DNA from: Taudactylus pleione | Taxonomy: Eukaryota; Chordata; Amphibia; Anura; Myobatrachidae | Assembly (NCBI GenBank): GCA_031769625.1 | Contig: JAUIMM010002303.1 | Location: 62,001 to 126,000, forward strand | Direction of reading: 5' to 3' | Length of the DNA: 64,000 nucleotides | In this document: positions 1 to 11,764 of the stretch, piece by piece | How positions within the stretch are numbered: position 1 is the first letter of the stretch | Layout: every line of letters starts with the position of its first letter | The notes under the pieces: model-generated | Database searches by the model: none | What the model saw: the letters and a program-made list of their open reading frames with translations, nothing else | Told to the model about the DNA's origin: nothing | Position numbers and translations under genes: made by a program

Positions 1-3000
1 TGGGGCCCTTGTGCAAGCCTTACACACAGACACACCGGCTGCTAAAGTGTCCTTCTCACCCTATGGGGCCCTTGTGCAAGCCTTACACACAGACACACTG
101 GCTGCTAAAGTGTCCTTCTCGCCCTATGGGGTCCTTGTGCAAGCCTTACACACAGACACACTGGCTGCTAAAGTGTCCTTCTCACCCTATGGGGTCCTTG
201 TGCAAGCCTTACACACAGACACACTGGCTGCTAAAGTGTCCTTCTCACCCTATGGGGCCCTTGTGCAAGCCTTACACACAGACACACTGGCTGCTAAAGT
301 GTCCTTCTCACCCTAAGGGGCCCTTGTGCAAGCCTTACACACAGACACACTGGCTGCTAAAGTGTCCTTCTCACCCTATGGGGTCCTTGTGCAAGCCTTA
401 CACACAGACACACCGGCTGCTAAAGTGTCCTTCTCACCCTATGGGGCCCTTGTGCAAGCCTTACACACAGACACACTGTCTGCTAAAGTGTCCTTCTCAC
501 CCTATGGGGCCCTTGTGCAAGCCTTACACACAGACACACTGTCTGCTAAAGTGTCCTTCTCACCCTATGGGGCCCTTGTGCAAGCCTTACACACAGACAC
601 ACCGGCTGCTAAAGTCTCCTTCTCACCCTATGGGGCCCTTGTGCAAGCCTTACACACAGACACACTGGCTGCTAAAGTGTCCTTCTCGCCCTATGGGGCC
701 CTTGTGCAAGCCTTACACACAGACACACTGGCTGCTAAAGTGTCCTTCTCACCCTACGGGGTCCTTGTGCAAGCCTTACACACAGACACACCGGCTGCTA
801 AAGTGTCCTTCTCACCCTAAGGGGCCCTTGTGCAAGCCCTACACACAGACACACCGGCTGCTAAAGTCTCCTTCTCACCCTATGGGGCCCTTGTGCAAGC
901 CTTACACACAGACACACCGGCTGCTAAAGTGTCCTTCTCACTCTATGGGGTCCTTGTGCAAGCCTTACACACAGACACACTGGCTGCTAAAGTGTCCTTC
1001 TCACCCTATGGGGCCCTTGTGCAAGCCTTACACACGGACACACTGGCTGCTAAAGTGTCCTTCTCACCCTATGGGGTCCTTGTGCAAGCCTTACTCACAG
1101 ACACACTGGCTGCTAAAGTGTCCTTCTCACCCTATGGGGTCCTTGTGCAAGCCTTACACACAGACACACCGGCTGCTAAAGTCTCCTTCTCACCCTATGG
1201 GGCCCTTGTGCAAGCCTTACACACAGACACACCGGCTGCTAAAGTGTCCTTCTCACTCTATGGGGTCCTTGTGCAAGCCTTACACACAGACACACTGGCT
1301 GCTAAAGTGTCCTTCTCACCCTATGGGGCCCTTGTGCAAGCCTTACACACGGACACACTGGCTGCTAAAGTGTCCTTCTCACCCTATGGGGTCCTTGTGC
1401 AAGCCTTACACACAGACACACTGGCTGCTAAAGTGTCCTTCTCACCCTATGGGGTCCTTGTGCAAGCCCTACACACAGACACACTGGCTGCTATAGTCTC
1501 CATCTCACCCTACGGGGTCCTTGTGCAAGCCCTACACACAGACACACTGGCTGCTAAAGTCTCCTTCTCACCCTATGGGGTCCTTGTGCAAGCCCTACAC
1601 ACAGACACACTGGCTGCTAAAGTGTCCTTCTCGCCCTACGGGGTCCTTGTGCAAGCCTTACACACAGACACACTGGCTGCTAAAGTGTCCTTCTCACCCT
1701 ATGGGGTCCTTGTGCAAGCCCTACACACAGACACACCGGCTGCTAAAGTGTCCTTCTCACCCTATGGGGCCCTTGTGCAAGCCTTACACACAGACACACT
1801 GGCTGCTAAAGTGTCCTTCTCACCCTATGGGGTCCTTGTGCAAGCCCTACACACAGACACACCGGCTGCTAAAGTGTCCATCTCACCCTATGGGGTCCTT
1901 GTGCAAGCCCTACACACAGACACACTGGCTGCTAAAGTCTCCTTCTCACCCTATGGGGCCCTTGTGCAAGCCTTACACACAGACACACCGGCTGCTAAAG
2001 TGTCCTTCTCACTCTATGGGGTCCTTGTGCAAGCCTTACACACAGACACACTGGCTGCTAAAGTGTCCTTCTCACCCTATGGGGCCCTTGTGCAAGCCTT
2101 ACACACGGACACACTGGCTGCTAAAGTGTCCTTCTCACCCTATGGGGTCCTTGTGCAAGCCTTACACACAGACACACTGGCTGCTAAAGTGTCCTTCTCA
2201 CCCTATGGGGTCCTTGTGCAAGCCCTACACACAGACACACTGGCTGCTATAGTCTCCATCTCACCCTACGGGGTCCTTGTGCAAGCCCTACACACAGACA
2301 CACTGGCTGCTAAAGTCTCCTTCTCACCCTATGGGGTCCTTGTGCAAGCCCTACACACAGACACACTGGCTGCTAAAGTGTCCTTCTCACCCTATGGGGT
2401 CCTTGTGCAAGCCTTACACACAGACACACTGGCTGCTAAAGTGTCCTTCTCACCCTATGGGGCCCTTGTGCAAGCCTTACACACAGACACACTGGCTGCT
2501 AAAGTGTCCTTCTCACCCTAAGGGGCCCTTGTGCAAGCCCTACACACAGACAAACTGGCTGCTAAAGTCTCCTTCTCACCCTATGGGGCCCTTGTGCAAG
2601 CCCTACACACAGACACACCGGCTGCTAAAGTGTCCTTCTCACCCTATGGGGCCCTTGTGCAAGCCTTACACACAGACACACTGGCTGCTAAAGTGTCCTT
2701 CTCACCCTATGGGGCCCTTGTGCAAGCCTTACACACAGACACACCGGCTGCTAAAGTGTCCTTCTCACCCTATGGGGCCCTTGTGCAAGCCTTACACACA
2801 GACACACTGGCTGCTAAAGTCTCCTTCTCACCCTATGGGGTCCTTGTGCAAGCCCTACACACAGACACACTGGCTGCTAAAGTGTCCTTCTCACCCTATG
2901 GGGTCCTTGTGCAAGCCCTACACACAGACACACTGGCTGCTAAAGTGTCCTTCTCACCCTATGGGGTCCTTGTGCAAGCCCTACACACAGACACACCGGC

Positions 3001-6000
3001 TGCTAAAGTGTCCTTCTCACCCTATGGGGCCCTTGTGCAAGCCTTACACACAGACACACTGGCTGCTAAAGTGTCCTTCTCACCCTAAGGGGCCCTTGTG
3101 CAAGCCCTACACACAGACACACTGGCTGCTAAAGTCTCCTTCTCACCCTATGGGGCCCTTGTGCAAGCCTTACACACAGACACACTGGCTGCTAAAGTCT
3201 CCTTCTCACCCTATGGGGCCCTTGTGCAAGCCCTACACACAGACACACCGGCTGCTAAAGTGTCCTTCTCACCCTATGGGGCCCTTGTGCAAGCCTTACA
3301 CACAGACACACTGGCTGCTAAAGTGTCCTTCTCACCCTATGGGGCCCTTGTGCAAGCCTTACACACAGACACACCGGCTGCTAAAGTGTCCTTCTCACCC
3401 TATGGGGCCCTTGTGCAAGCCTTACACACAGACACACTGGCTGCTATAGTCTCCATCTCACCCTATGGGGCCCTTGTGCAAGCCTTACACACAGACACAC
3501 CGGCTGCTAAAGTGTCCTTCTCACCCTATGGGGCCCTTGTGCAAGCCTTACACACAGACACACTGGCTGCTAAAGTGTCCTTCTCACCCTATGGGGCCCT
3601 TGTGCAAGCCTTACACACAGACACACCGGCTGCTAAAGTGTCCTTCTCACCCTATGGGGTCCTTGTGCAAGCCCTACACACAGACACACTGGCTGCTAAA
3701 GTGTCCTTCTCACCCTATGGGGTCCTTGTGCAAGCCCTACACACAGACACACTGGCTGCTAAAGTGTCCTTCTCACCCTATGGGGTCCTTGTGCAAGCCC
3801 TACACACAGACACACCGGCTGCTAAAGTGTCCTTCTCACCCTATGGGGCCCTTGTGCAAGCCTTACACACAGACACACTGGCTGCTAAAGTGTCCTTCTC
3901 ACCCTAAGGGGCCCTTGTGCAAGCCCTACACACAGACACACTGGCTGCTAAAGTCTCCTTCTCACCCTATGGGGCCCTTGTGCAAGCCTTACACACAGAC
4001 ACACTGGCTGCTAAAGTCTCCTTCTCACCCTATGGGGCCCTTGTGCAAGCCCTACACACAGACACACCGGCTGCTAAAGTGTCCTTCTCACCCTATGGGG
4101 CCCTTGTGCAAGCCTTACACACAGACACACTGGCTGCTAAAGTGTCCTTCTCACCCTATGGGGCCCTTGTGCAAGCCTTACACACAGACACACCGGCTGC
4201 TAAAGTGTCCTTCTCACCCTATGGGGCCCTTGTGCAAGCCTTACACACAGACACACTGGCTGCTAAAGTGTCCTTCTCACCCTATGGGGCCCTTGTGCAA
4301 GCCTTACACACAGACACACCGGCTGCTAAAGTGTCCTTCTCACCCTATGGGGCCCTTGTGCAAGCCTTACACACAGACACACTGGCTGCTAAAGTCTCCT
4401 TCTCACCCTATGGGGTCCTTGTGCAAGCCCTACACACAGACACACTGGCTGCTAAAGTGTCCTTCTCACCCTATGGGGTCCTTGTGCAAGCCCTACACAC
4501 AGACACACTGGCTGCTAAAGTGTCCTTCTCACCCTATGGGGTCCTTGTGCAAGCCCTACACACAGACACACCGGCTGCTAAAGTGTCCTTCTCACCCTAT
4601 GGGGCCCTTGTGCAAGCCTTACACACAGACACACTGGCTGCTAAAGTGTCCTTCTCACCCTAAGGGGCCCTTGTGCAAGCCCTACACACAGACACACTGG
4701 CTGCTAAAGTCTCCTTCTCACCCTATGGGGCCCTTGTGCAAGCCTTACACACAGACACACTGGCTGCTAAAGTCTCCTTCTCACCCTATGGGGCCCTTGT
4801 GCAAGCCCTACACACAGACACACCGGCTGCTAAAGTGTCCTTCTCACCCTATGGGGCCCTTGTGCAAGCCTTACACACAGACACACTGGCTGCTAAAGTG
4901 TCCTTCTCACCCTATGGGGCCCTTGTGCAAGCCTTACACACAGACACACCGGCTGCTAAAGTGTCCTTCTCACCCTATGGGGCCCTTGTGCAAGCCTTAC
5001 ACACAGACACACTGGCTGCTATAGTCTCCATCTCACCCTATGGGGCCCTTGTGCAAGCCTTACACACAGACACACCGGCTGCTAAAGTGTCCTTCTCACC
5101 CTATGGGGCCCTTGTGCAAGCCTTACACACAGACACACTGGCTGCTAAAGTGTCCTTCTCACCCTATGGGGCCCTTGTGCAAGCCTTACACACAGACACA
5201 CCGGCTGCTAAAGTGTCCTTCTCACCCTATGGGGTCCTTGTGCAAGCCCTACACACAGACACACTGGCTGCTAAAGTGTCCTTCTCACCCTATGGGGTCC
5301 TTGTGCAAGCCCTACACACAGACACACTGGCTGCTAAAGTGTCCTTCTCACCCTATGGGGTCCTTGTGCAAGCCCTACACACAGACACACCGGCTGCTAA
5401 AGTGTCCTTCTCACCCTATGGGGCCCTTGTGCAAGCCTTACACACAGACACACTGGCTGCTAAAGTGTCCTTCTCACCCTAAGGGGCCCTTGTGCAAGCC
5501 CTACACACAGACACACTGGCTGCTAAAGTCTCCTTCTCACCCTATGGGGCCCTTGTGCAAGCCTTACACACAGACACACTGGCTGCTAAAGTCTCCTTCT
5601 CACCCTATGGGGCCCTTGTGCAAGCCCTACACACAGACACACCGGCTGCTAAAGTGTCCTTCTCACCCTATGGGGCCCTTGTGCAAGCCTTACACACAGA
5701 CACACTGGCTGCTAAAGTGTCCTTCTCACCCTATGGGGCCCTTGTGCAAGCCTTACACACAGACACACCGGCTGCTAAAGTGTCCTTCTCACCCTATGGG
5801 GCCCTTGTGCAAGCCTTACACACAGACACACCGGCTGCTAAAGTGTCCTTCTCACCCTATGGGGCCCTTGTGCAAGCCTTACACACAGACACACTGGCTG
5901 CTAAAGTCTCCTTCTCACCCTATGGGGTCCTTGTGCAAGCCCTACACACAGACACACTGGCTGCTAAAGTGTCCTTCTCACCCTATGGGGTCCTTGTGCA

Positions 6001-7475
6001 AGCCCTACACACAGACACACTGGCTGCTAAAGTGTCCTTCTCACCCTATGGGGTCCTTGTGCAAGCCCTACACACAGACACACCGGCTGCTAAAGTGTCC
6101 TTCTCACCCTATGGGGCCCTTGTGCAAGCCTTACACACAGACACACTGGCTGCTAAAGTGTCCTTCTCACCCTAAGGGGCCCTTGTGCAAGCCCTACACA
6201 CAGACACACTGGCTGCTAAAGTCTCCTTCTCACCCTATGGGGCCCTTGTGCAAGCCTTACACACAGACACACTGGCTGCTAAAGTCTCCTTCTCACCCTA
6301 TGGGGCCCTTGTGCAAGCCCTACACACAGACACACCGGCTGCTAAAGTGTCCTTCTCACCCTATGGGGCCCTTGTGCAAGCCTTACACACAGACACACTG
6401 GCTGCTAAAGTGTCCTTCTCACCCTATGGGGCCCTTGTGCAAGCCTTACACACAGACACACCGGCTGCTAAAGTGTCCTTCTCACCCTATGGGGCCCTTG
6501 TGCAAGCCTTACACACAGACACACTGGCTGCTATAGTCTCCATCTCACCCTATGGGGCCCTTGTGCAAGCCTTACACACAGACACACCGGCTGCTAAAGT
6601 GTCCTTCTCACCCTATGGGGCCCTTGTGCAAGCCTTACACACAGACACACTGGCTGCTAAAGTGTCCTTCTCACCCTATGGGGCCCTTGTGCAAGCCTTA
6701 CACACAGACACACCGGCTGCTAAAGTGTCCTTCTCACCCTATGGGGTCCTTGTGCAAGCCCTACACACAGACACACTGGCTGCTAAAGTGTCCTTCTCAC
6801 CCTATGGGGTCCTTGTGCAAGCCCTACACACAGACACACTGGCTGCTAAAGTGTCCTTCTCACCCTATGGGGTCCTTGTGCAAGCCCTACACACAGACAC
6901 ACCGGCTGCTAAAGTGTCCTTCTCACCCTATGGGGCCCTTGTGCAAGCCTTACACACAGACACACTGGCTGCTAAAGTGTCCTTCTCACCCTAAGGGGCC
7001 CTTGTGCAAGCCCTACACACAGACACACTGGCTGCTAAAGTCTCCTTCTCACCCTATGGGGCCCTTGTGCAAGCCTTACACACAGACACACTGGCTGCTA
7101 AAGTCTCCTTCTCACCCTATGGGGCCCTTGTGCAAGCCCTACACACAGACACACCGGCTGCTAAAGTGTCCTTCTCACCCTATGGGGCCCTTGTGCAAGC
7201 CTTACACACAGACACACTGGCTGCTAAAGTGTCCTTCTCACCCTATGGGGCCCTTGTGCAAGCCTTACACACAGACACACCGGCTGCTAAAGTGTCCTTC
7301 TCACCCTATGGGGCCCTTGTGCAAGCCTTACACACAGACACACTGGCTGCTAAAGTGTCCTTCTCACCCTATGGGGCCCTTGTGCAAGCCTTACACACAG
7401 ACACACCGGCTGCTAAAGTGTCCTTCTCACCCTATGGGGCCCTTGTGCAAGCCTTACACACAGACACACTGGCTG
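1..7475. repeat. 63-bp minisatellite array (array 1)
   Basis: About 118 head-to-tail copies of a 63-bp unit that begins TGGGGCCCTTGTGCAAGCC and ends TCCTTCTCACCCTA. The array enters from outside the window and stops abruptly inside a unit at GGCTG (7475). Units differ mainly at a few sites: GCCC/GTCC, CTTACA/CCTACA, ACCGG/ACTGG, AGTGTCC/AGTCTCC and CCTATGG/CCTAAGG. Because 63 is a multiple of three and two plus-strand frames lack stops, long artificial ORFs of up to 563 codons appear. They are only the 21-residue repeat and match no protein family I recognise. The array lies in the dlg4 intron downstream of the 51-nt exon, antisense to the gene. Confidence 0.97.
3089..7475. repeat. Higher-order repeat of about 1.5 kb within array 1
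   Basis: Marker units show a second periodicity. Units ending CCTAAGG fall at about 3088, 3907, 4663, 5482, 6175 and 6994, spaced alternately 13 and 12 (once 11) units. The rare variant TATAGTCTCCATCTC falls near 3445, 5020 and 6532, spaced 1575 and 1512 bp. The array here is therefore about 2.8 copies of a 25-unit block, the middle copy having lost one unit. An older 12-unit (756-bp) period is visible upstream, with the same variant near 1491 and 2247. Confidence 0.88.
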
Positions 7476-8130
7476 TTATCAGTTTATCAGTTTTCCTGCC
7501 ATAAAATTCCTCTTAAGCCCAGAGAGTTCTATGAGGTGTAGGTCCCTTTAGCCATTCTAATTTACATATACACAGACCCTGGGAGAACAAAGAGGCCAGT
7601 CCTTTTAAACATGGGAAGGGTGGGGGCTGCTGGGGAAGAGGGTAGTTGTGGAACAATAAGAATCAGCAACCCACACTACTCCCGGTTCACTCTATAAGGG
7701 AGTAGCTTTGTGCTAGGAGTGCTCCCCATCTTCTGTCTCCCCATCTACTGTCTCCTGTGGTCTCCTAAAACCTCAGAGTAAGATAATTTAGGGTTCTGAC
7801 TTTTTGTCCTATTATTTGAAATCGGTCTGTGCCTGTATATCTGTACGTCTTTTTTTTTTTTACCTATTTTTTCCTTGTATCTTACCCTGGAGATATTTTC
7901 TCAATAAATCATAAAAATGTATCAGCGTTATCTCTGTGCTCTATGAAATCACGGCCTGGAGAGGTCCATGCTACATTTGCATAATAATTGTGAATTGTTA
8001 AGTGAGATTTAAGTGTCTGGCGTTCACAAGAGCGCTATTCTAATACTCTTCGTGGTGGCAGCTCAAGTAGAACCCACGTCACTACCGCCCACCTGCATCA
8101 CGTTGGTGTATCTGAGCATAGACTGGAGCG
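7476..8130 (+). mobile_element. Unique segment, possibly an LTR (low confidence)
   Basis: This is the only stretch of ordinary-complexity sequence next to array 1. It has a TATA-like TCTATAAGGG at 7691-7700, a T-run at 7850-7861 and an AATAAA signal at 7903-7908, about 210 bp downstream of the TATA-like site. TGGTGGCAGCTC follows near 8053, a position where a primer-binding site could lie. The order promoter, polyadenylation signal, possible primer site is that of an LTR. I see no second LTR, no gag or pol coding and no clear TG...CA ends. It could equally be unique intron sequence with chance motifs. Confidence 0.3.
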
Positions 8131-8600
8131 CGGTACTGTGACTGGCTGTTTTTAGGGTTTGGCTAGACCCCTTATCTCCAGTGAAGGGCAATCTTAATGC
8201 TTCAGCATACCACGTAATTTTGGATAATGCTATGCTTCCAACTTTGTTTCAACAGTTTGGGGAAGGCTCTTTTCCATTTCAACATGACTGTGCCCCAGTG
8301 CACAAAGCAAGGACTATAAAGACATGGTTTGATGAGCTCGGTGTGAAAGAACTTGACTGGCCCACACAGAGCCCTTCAAGCACCTTTGGGATGAATTGGA
8401 ACAGAGATTGGAAGCCAGGTCTTCTCGTCCAACATCAGTGCCTGACCTCATAAATGCTCTACAGAATGAATGGGCACAAATTCCCACAGAAAACCTCCAA
8501 TATTTTGTGGAAAACCTTCCAAGAAGAATGGAAGCTGCTATAGCTGCAAAAGGGGACCAACTTTATATTAAAGTATATGTATTTCAAAACGATGTCATTA
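8131..8600 (+). pseudogene. Tc1-like transposase, 3' fragment, inactivated
   Basis: The translation matches the C-terminal half of a Tc1/mariner-family transposase, the DDE enzyme that cuts and pastes its element. A conserved block reads VKGNLNASAYHVILDN, then FQHDCAPVHKARTIKTW (second catalytic Asp in QHD) and ELDWPTQSP, all in the frame open from 8181. After QSP the sequence jumps to the equivalent of HLWDEL in another frame, continuing as EQRLEARSSRPTSVPDL and LQNEWAQIP to about 8600. The DLNPxE block carrying the third catalytic acid is deleted with a frameshift. The helix-turn-helix half and 5' terminal repeat are absent. It belongs to a different Tc1 subfamily from the element that follows. 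Confidence 0.9.
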
Positions 8601-8631
8601 CAGTCCCTGTTAGTGTAATGGTCAGGGGGAT
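8601..8631 (+). mobile_element. Tc1 3' tail running into microsatellite
   Basis: The sequence CCCTGTTAGTGTAATGGTCA resembles the conserved subterminal region of this Tc1 subfamily. It should continue into a 3' terminal inverted repeat but changes directly into GGATAGATAGG. The terminal repeat was lost or overwritten where the GATA tract expanded. Confidence 0.65.
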
Positions 8632-8642
8632 GGATAGATAGG

Positions 8643-8699
<57 letters not shown>

Positions 8700-8712
8700 T
8701 GATAAATAGATA
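8632..8712. repeat. GATA microsatellite 1
   Basis: About 20 tandem GATA units, nearly perfect, with slight degeneration at the right end (GATTGATAAATAGATA). It forms the left target side of the second Tc1 element. The minus-strand ORF over it (IYLSIYLS repeats) is a by-product. Confidence 0.97.
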
Positions 8713-8777
8713 CAGTCATGGCCAAAAGTTTTGAGAATGACACAAGTATTGGTTTTCACAAAGTTTGCTGCATCAGT
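8713..8777 (+). repeat. Left terminal inverted repeat of the Tc1 element
   Basis: About 65 bp matching the complement of 14687-14751 with roughly five mismatches. It starts CAGTCATGGCCAAAAG. Confidence 0.93.
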
Positions 8778-8971
8778 TATGAAGAGTGATTAGATGAATT
8801 GCAGTTAATTGCAAAGTCCATCTTTGCCATGACAATGAACTTAATCCCAAAAACAACATTTCCACTGCATTTCAGCCCTGCCACAAAAGGACCAGCTGAC
8901 ATCATGTCAGTGATTCTCTCGTTAACGCAGCTGAGAGTGTTGACAAGGACAAGGCTGGAGATCACTCTGTC

Positions 8972-9903
8972 ATGCAGATTGAGTTAGAACAACAGACTGG
9001 AAGCTCTAAAAGGAGGGTTGAGCTTGAAATGCTTGTTCTTCCTCTATTAACCATGGTTACCTGCAAGGAAACATGTGCAGTCATAATTGCTTTGCACAAA
9101 AAGGGCTTCACAAGCAAGGATATTGCTGCTAGTAAGATTGCACCTAAATCAACCATTTATTGGATCATCAAGAACTTCAAACAGAGAGGTTCAGTAGTTG
9201 TGAAGAAGACTTCAGGATGCCTAAGAACATCCAGCAAGCACCAGGACTGTCTCCTAAAGTTGATTCAGCTACAGGATCGGGGCACCACCAGTGCAGAGCT
9301 TGCTCAGGAATGGAAGCAGGCAGGTGTGAGTGCATCTTCACGCACAGTGAGGCGATGACTTTTGGAGGATAGCCTGGTGTCAAGAAGGGCAGCAAAGCCA
9401 CTTCTCAGGGATTGGACTGCTGAGGACTGGGGTAAATATGTTTTCTCTGATGAATCCCCTTTCAGATTGTTTGTGGCTTCTGGAAAAATGCTTATCCAGA
9501 GAAGGAAAGGTGAGTGCTACTATCAATCCTGTGTCATGCCAACAGTAAAGTATCCTGAGACCATTCATGTGTGGGGTTACTTCTCAGCCAAGGGAGTGGG
9601 ATCACTCACAATTCTGCCTAAGAACACAGCCATGAATAAAGAATGGTACTAAAACATCCTCCAAGAGCAACTTCTCCCAACCATCCAAGAACAGTTTGGT
9701 GATGAACAATGCCTTTTCCAGAATGATGGAGCACCTTGCCATAAGGAAAAAGTGATAACTACTGTAAGTGGCACGGGGAACAAAACATCATAATTTTGGA
9801 TCCATGGCCAGGAAACTCCCTAGACCTTAATCCCATTGTGGTGAATCCTCAAGAGGCAGGTGGATAAACAAAAACCCACAAATTCGGACAAACTCCAAGC
9901 TCT
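8972..9903 (+). pseudogene. Tc1-like transposase pseudogene, main part
   Basis: The translation follows a Tc1 transposase. An N-terminal helix-turn-helix region includes CAVIIALHKKGFTSKDIAA and STIYWIIKNFKQRGS, then ELAQEWKQAGVSASSRTVRR, the first DDE motif in FSDESPFRLF, the block SCVMPTVKYPETIHVWG, and the second Asp in FQNDGAPCHK. Damage is heavy. A TGA follows TVRR near 9357, about 15 residues are missing between RAAKPLL and RDWTAEDW, a TAA follows EWY near 9651, another TAA follows GTGNKTS, and a small deletion removes the Glu expected after LDLNPI. At 9903 the gene is interrupted by the Penelope-like element inside the conserved LQALIRQEWA block and resumes at 14461. Confidence 0.95.
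9888..9903. repeat. Target-site duplication, left copy
   Basis: ACAAACTCCAAGCTCT, 16 bp, is identical to 14445-14460. It belongs to the Tc1 transposase gene and marks the exact insertion point of the Penelope-like element. Confidence 0.95.
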
Positions 9904-10056
9904 ATCATACAGGAAAAAGGGGAAAAGGTTGGAAGAAGAATGATTGCACAGGAAATAAACAGTTATTATGACGATCTAATTATGGATTTATTGGATACAC
10001 ATATCTAGATATATTTCAAAAACTGGAGGTGCATCCCAGGAGTAAATAGTATCATG
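9904..10056. other. Left tag of the Penelope-like element outside the inverted arms
   Basis: 153 bp with no partner in the right half. A short open stretch starting MIAQEINSYYDD ends at TAG after DTHI. It may be a remnant of element coding, but I do not recognise it. Confidence 0.4.
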
Positions 10057-11363
10057 GTTTTAAAGGGGAGAGAAAGAAAAGACTCCTATCGGGGCACACT
10101 CCTGTACCATATTAATAACTACAGAAATAATATTGAAAAATTGGACAAACTGATAGCACCTATGTCACATGTGAAAATTACATTATATCTCGGTTGGCAG
10201 ACAAGCCACCATAAATTTACCCATTGCTGATATATCTGAAATTGATGTGATGATATTATATTAAAACTAAAGTTTATTAAATTCTTTAAAATAAAACATA
10301 GACACTCAAAATCAACCTATTAAACATAGACAGCATAGACAAATATGGACATTGATAGTGTAAGATACACTATATCTAATAACAGTGATCCACTATATCC
10401 AGGTCTGTTTGGCAATACTAGAAATATAGTTATAGATATTTGCTGATAATATGCACACTTAAAATAGACAATTGATGACAGTGCCACCCTAATTAGTACA
10501 CATACAATATTTCACTAATCACAGAAATCATACATCTGGTGTTGGGGGTATAGTTATAGATATTTACTAATAATATACACAATTAGAATAGATAATTCTT
10601 CAAAATACCACCCTACATAGTACACATATTAAGATGCAATAATCATAGAAACCATACATATGGTGTATCTAGTGAAAATAGTCCCTCTGTAATCCACCGG
10701 AACCAGTGAAATGATAAATAGGATGGACCCACCACAACCTTCTATTATGATAATTATTGATGAAGGTGCAATGTACTATTGTCTAGGGTAAGATATTCTG
10801 AGATTAAGTGGATCCACCTGTATATTAGATATACAAGTAACGTGTGAATATAAAAAACATGTATCACAATTGACATATGAATACAAAAGGAAACAAAAGG
10901 CGAAATAATAAACAAATACATACAACATACAAGAGGTATATTGATACCACAATATTAAAATGCTGAACACCACAGATACCACCTATATATATAATATGGA
11001 AGTAATTAGAGGCGCCCCTCTATTCCGATCTGGGAGAGTACATATGGTACTAAATATTTTCCTGGTATAGATACAGGTATAGAGTGGTGTGCTTATATGC
11101 CCAGGATCTGCTGTTGCCTGTCTTAGATATTAGAGGACAGGGAATGAGAGTCCCAGGAACTGGCACCAGAAATCAGAGAGCTGCTTCCGCTGTTACAGCC
11201 CAGTCTAACCTGTATCCCTGTTGCCGTACAGCAGCGCAGGGAATCCAGGCAGCTGGCTATAATGAGAGAGCAGGAAACAGTGGAAGGAAGAAAGTACCTG
11301 ACAATATTATCCCCCTTCTGTATGATCGTCCGTGGTGCAGGGGTCCAGAGTGCGCACTATGGA
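10057..11363 (+). repeat. Left arm (pseudo-LTR) of the Penelope-like element
   Basis: It begins TTTTAAAGGGGAGAGAAAG and pairs with the complement of 13122-14444 over about 1.3 kb with few mismatches and small indels. It is AT-rich at the outer end and GC-richer inside. Both arms contain an ORF start reading MVCLYAQDLLLP. The match stops exactly after GCGCACTATGGA. Confidence 0.92.
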
Positions 11364-11764
11364 ATGAGGTTTTTGATCGATACTGCAAGAAGCATAAGAT
11401 CCGACAATATATAAACTGCAATACCAGCGCAGTAATATACTGTCTTGAATGCACCTGTAAAAAACACTATATAGGAATGACAACAAGGCCACTCAAACAA
11501 AGAATACTAGAACATATAGGTAATATCAAACATGCTTCTAGCGATTTACAAAAATTCAAGAAAATTACTACGGTAGCCCGGCATTTCCTCTTACAACATC
11601 ATGGATCAGCATTTGGTCTTGAGAAAGTATCAATGAATATCAGAAAAGGAGATCTCACTCGAGAACTCTTAAAAAGGGAATGCGAATGGACCTTTCGTAT
11701 GGGCTCAGTCAATCCCTTTGGGATGAATGAAACCATCAATTATAGCCCTTTTCTTGATATTTAG
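11084..11764 (+). pseudogene. Chimeric ORF: pseudo-LTR read-through fused to a GIY-YIG endonuclease
   Basis: This open frame has 226 codons. The first 93 or so lie in the repeat arm and recur in the inverted copy, so they are probably not a real protein part. From about codon 94 (11364) the reading is a GIY-YIG nuclease domain: VIYCLECTCKKHYIGMT carries the degenerate GIY and YIG motifs, RPLKQRILEH carries the catalytic Arg, and KRECEW gives the Glu. The C-terminal part, with LLKRECEWTFRMGSVNPFG then MNE, resembles the end of Penelope-like polyproteins. The nuclease would nick target DNA. The reverse transcriptase that normally precedes it is missing, so this is a truncated relic although the domain itself has no stop. 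Confidence 0.8.

Noticed and set aside
9..2521. Very long plus-strand ORFs of 495 and 563 codons made of a 21-residue repeat
   Set aside because: The unit is 63 bp, so any stop-free frame stays open over the array. Two different frames are open at once, no signal peptide, start context or domain is evident, and the region is intron on the other strand.
8459..8743. Minus-strand ORF with IYLSIYLS repeats, and similar ones at 14603-15221 and 18097-18679
   Set aside because: Translations of GATA/TATC microsatellites.
8777..8987. Small ORFs on both strands at the 5' end of the second Tc1
   Set aside because: They lie in the element's untranslated region upstream of the recognisable transposase and match nothing.
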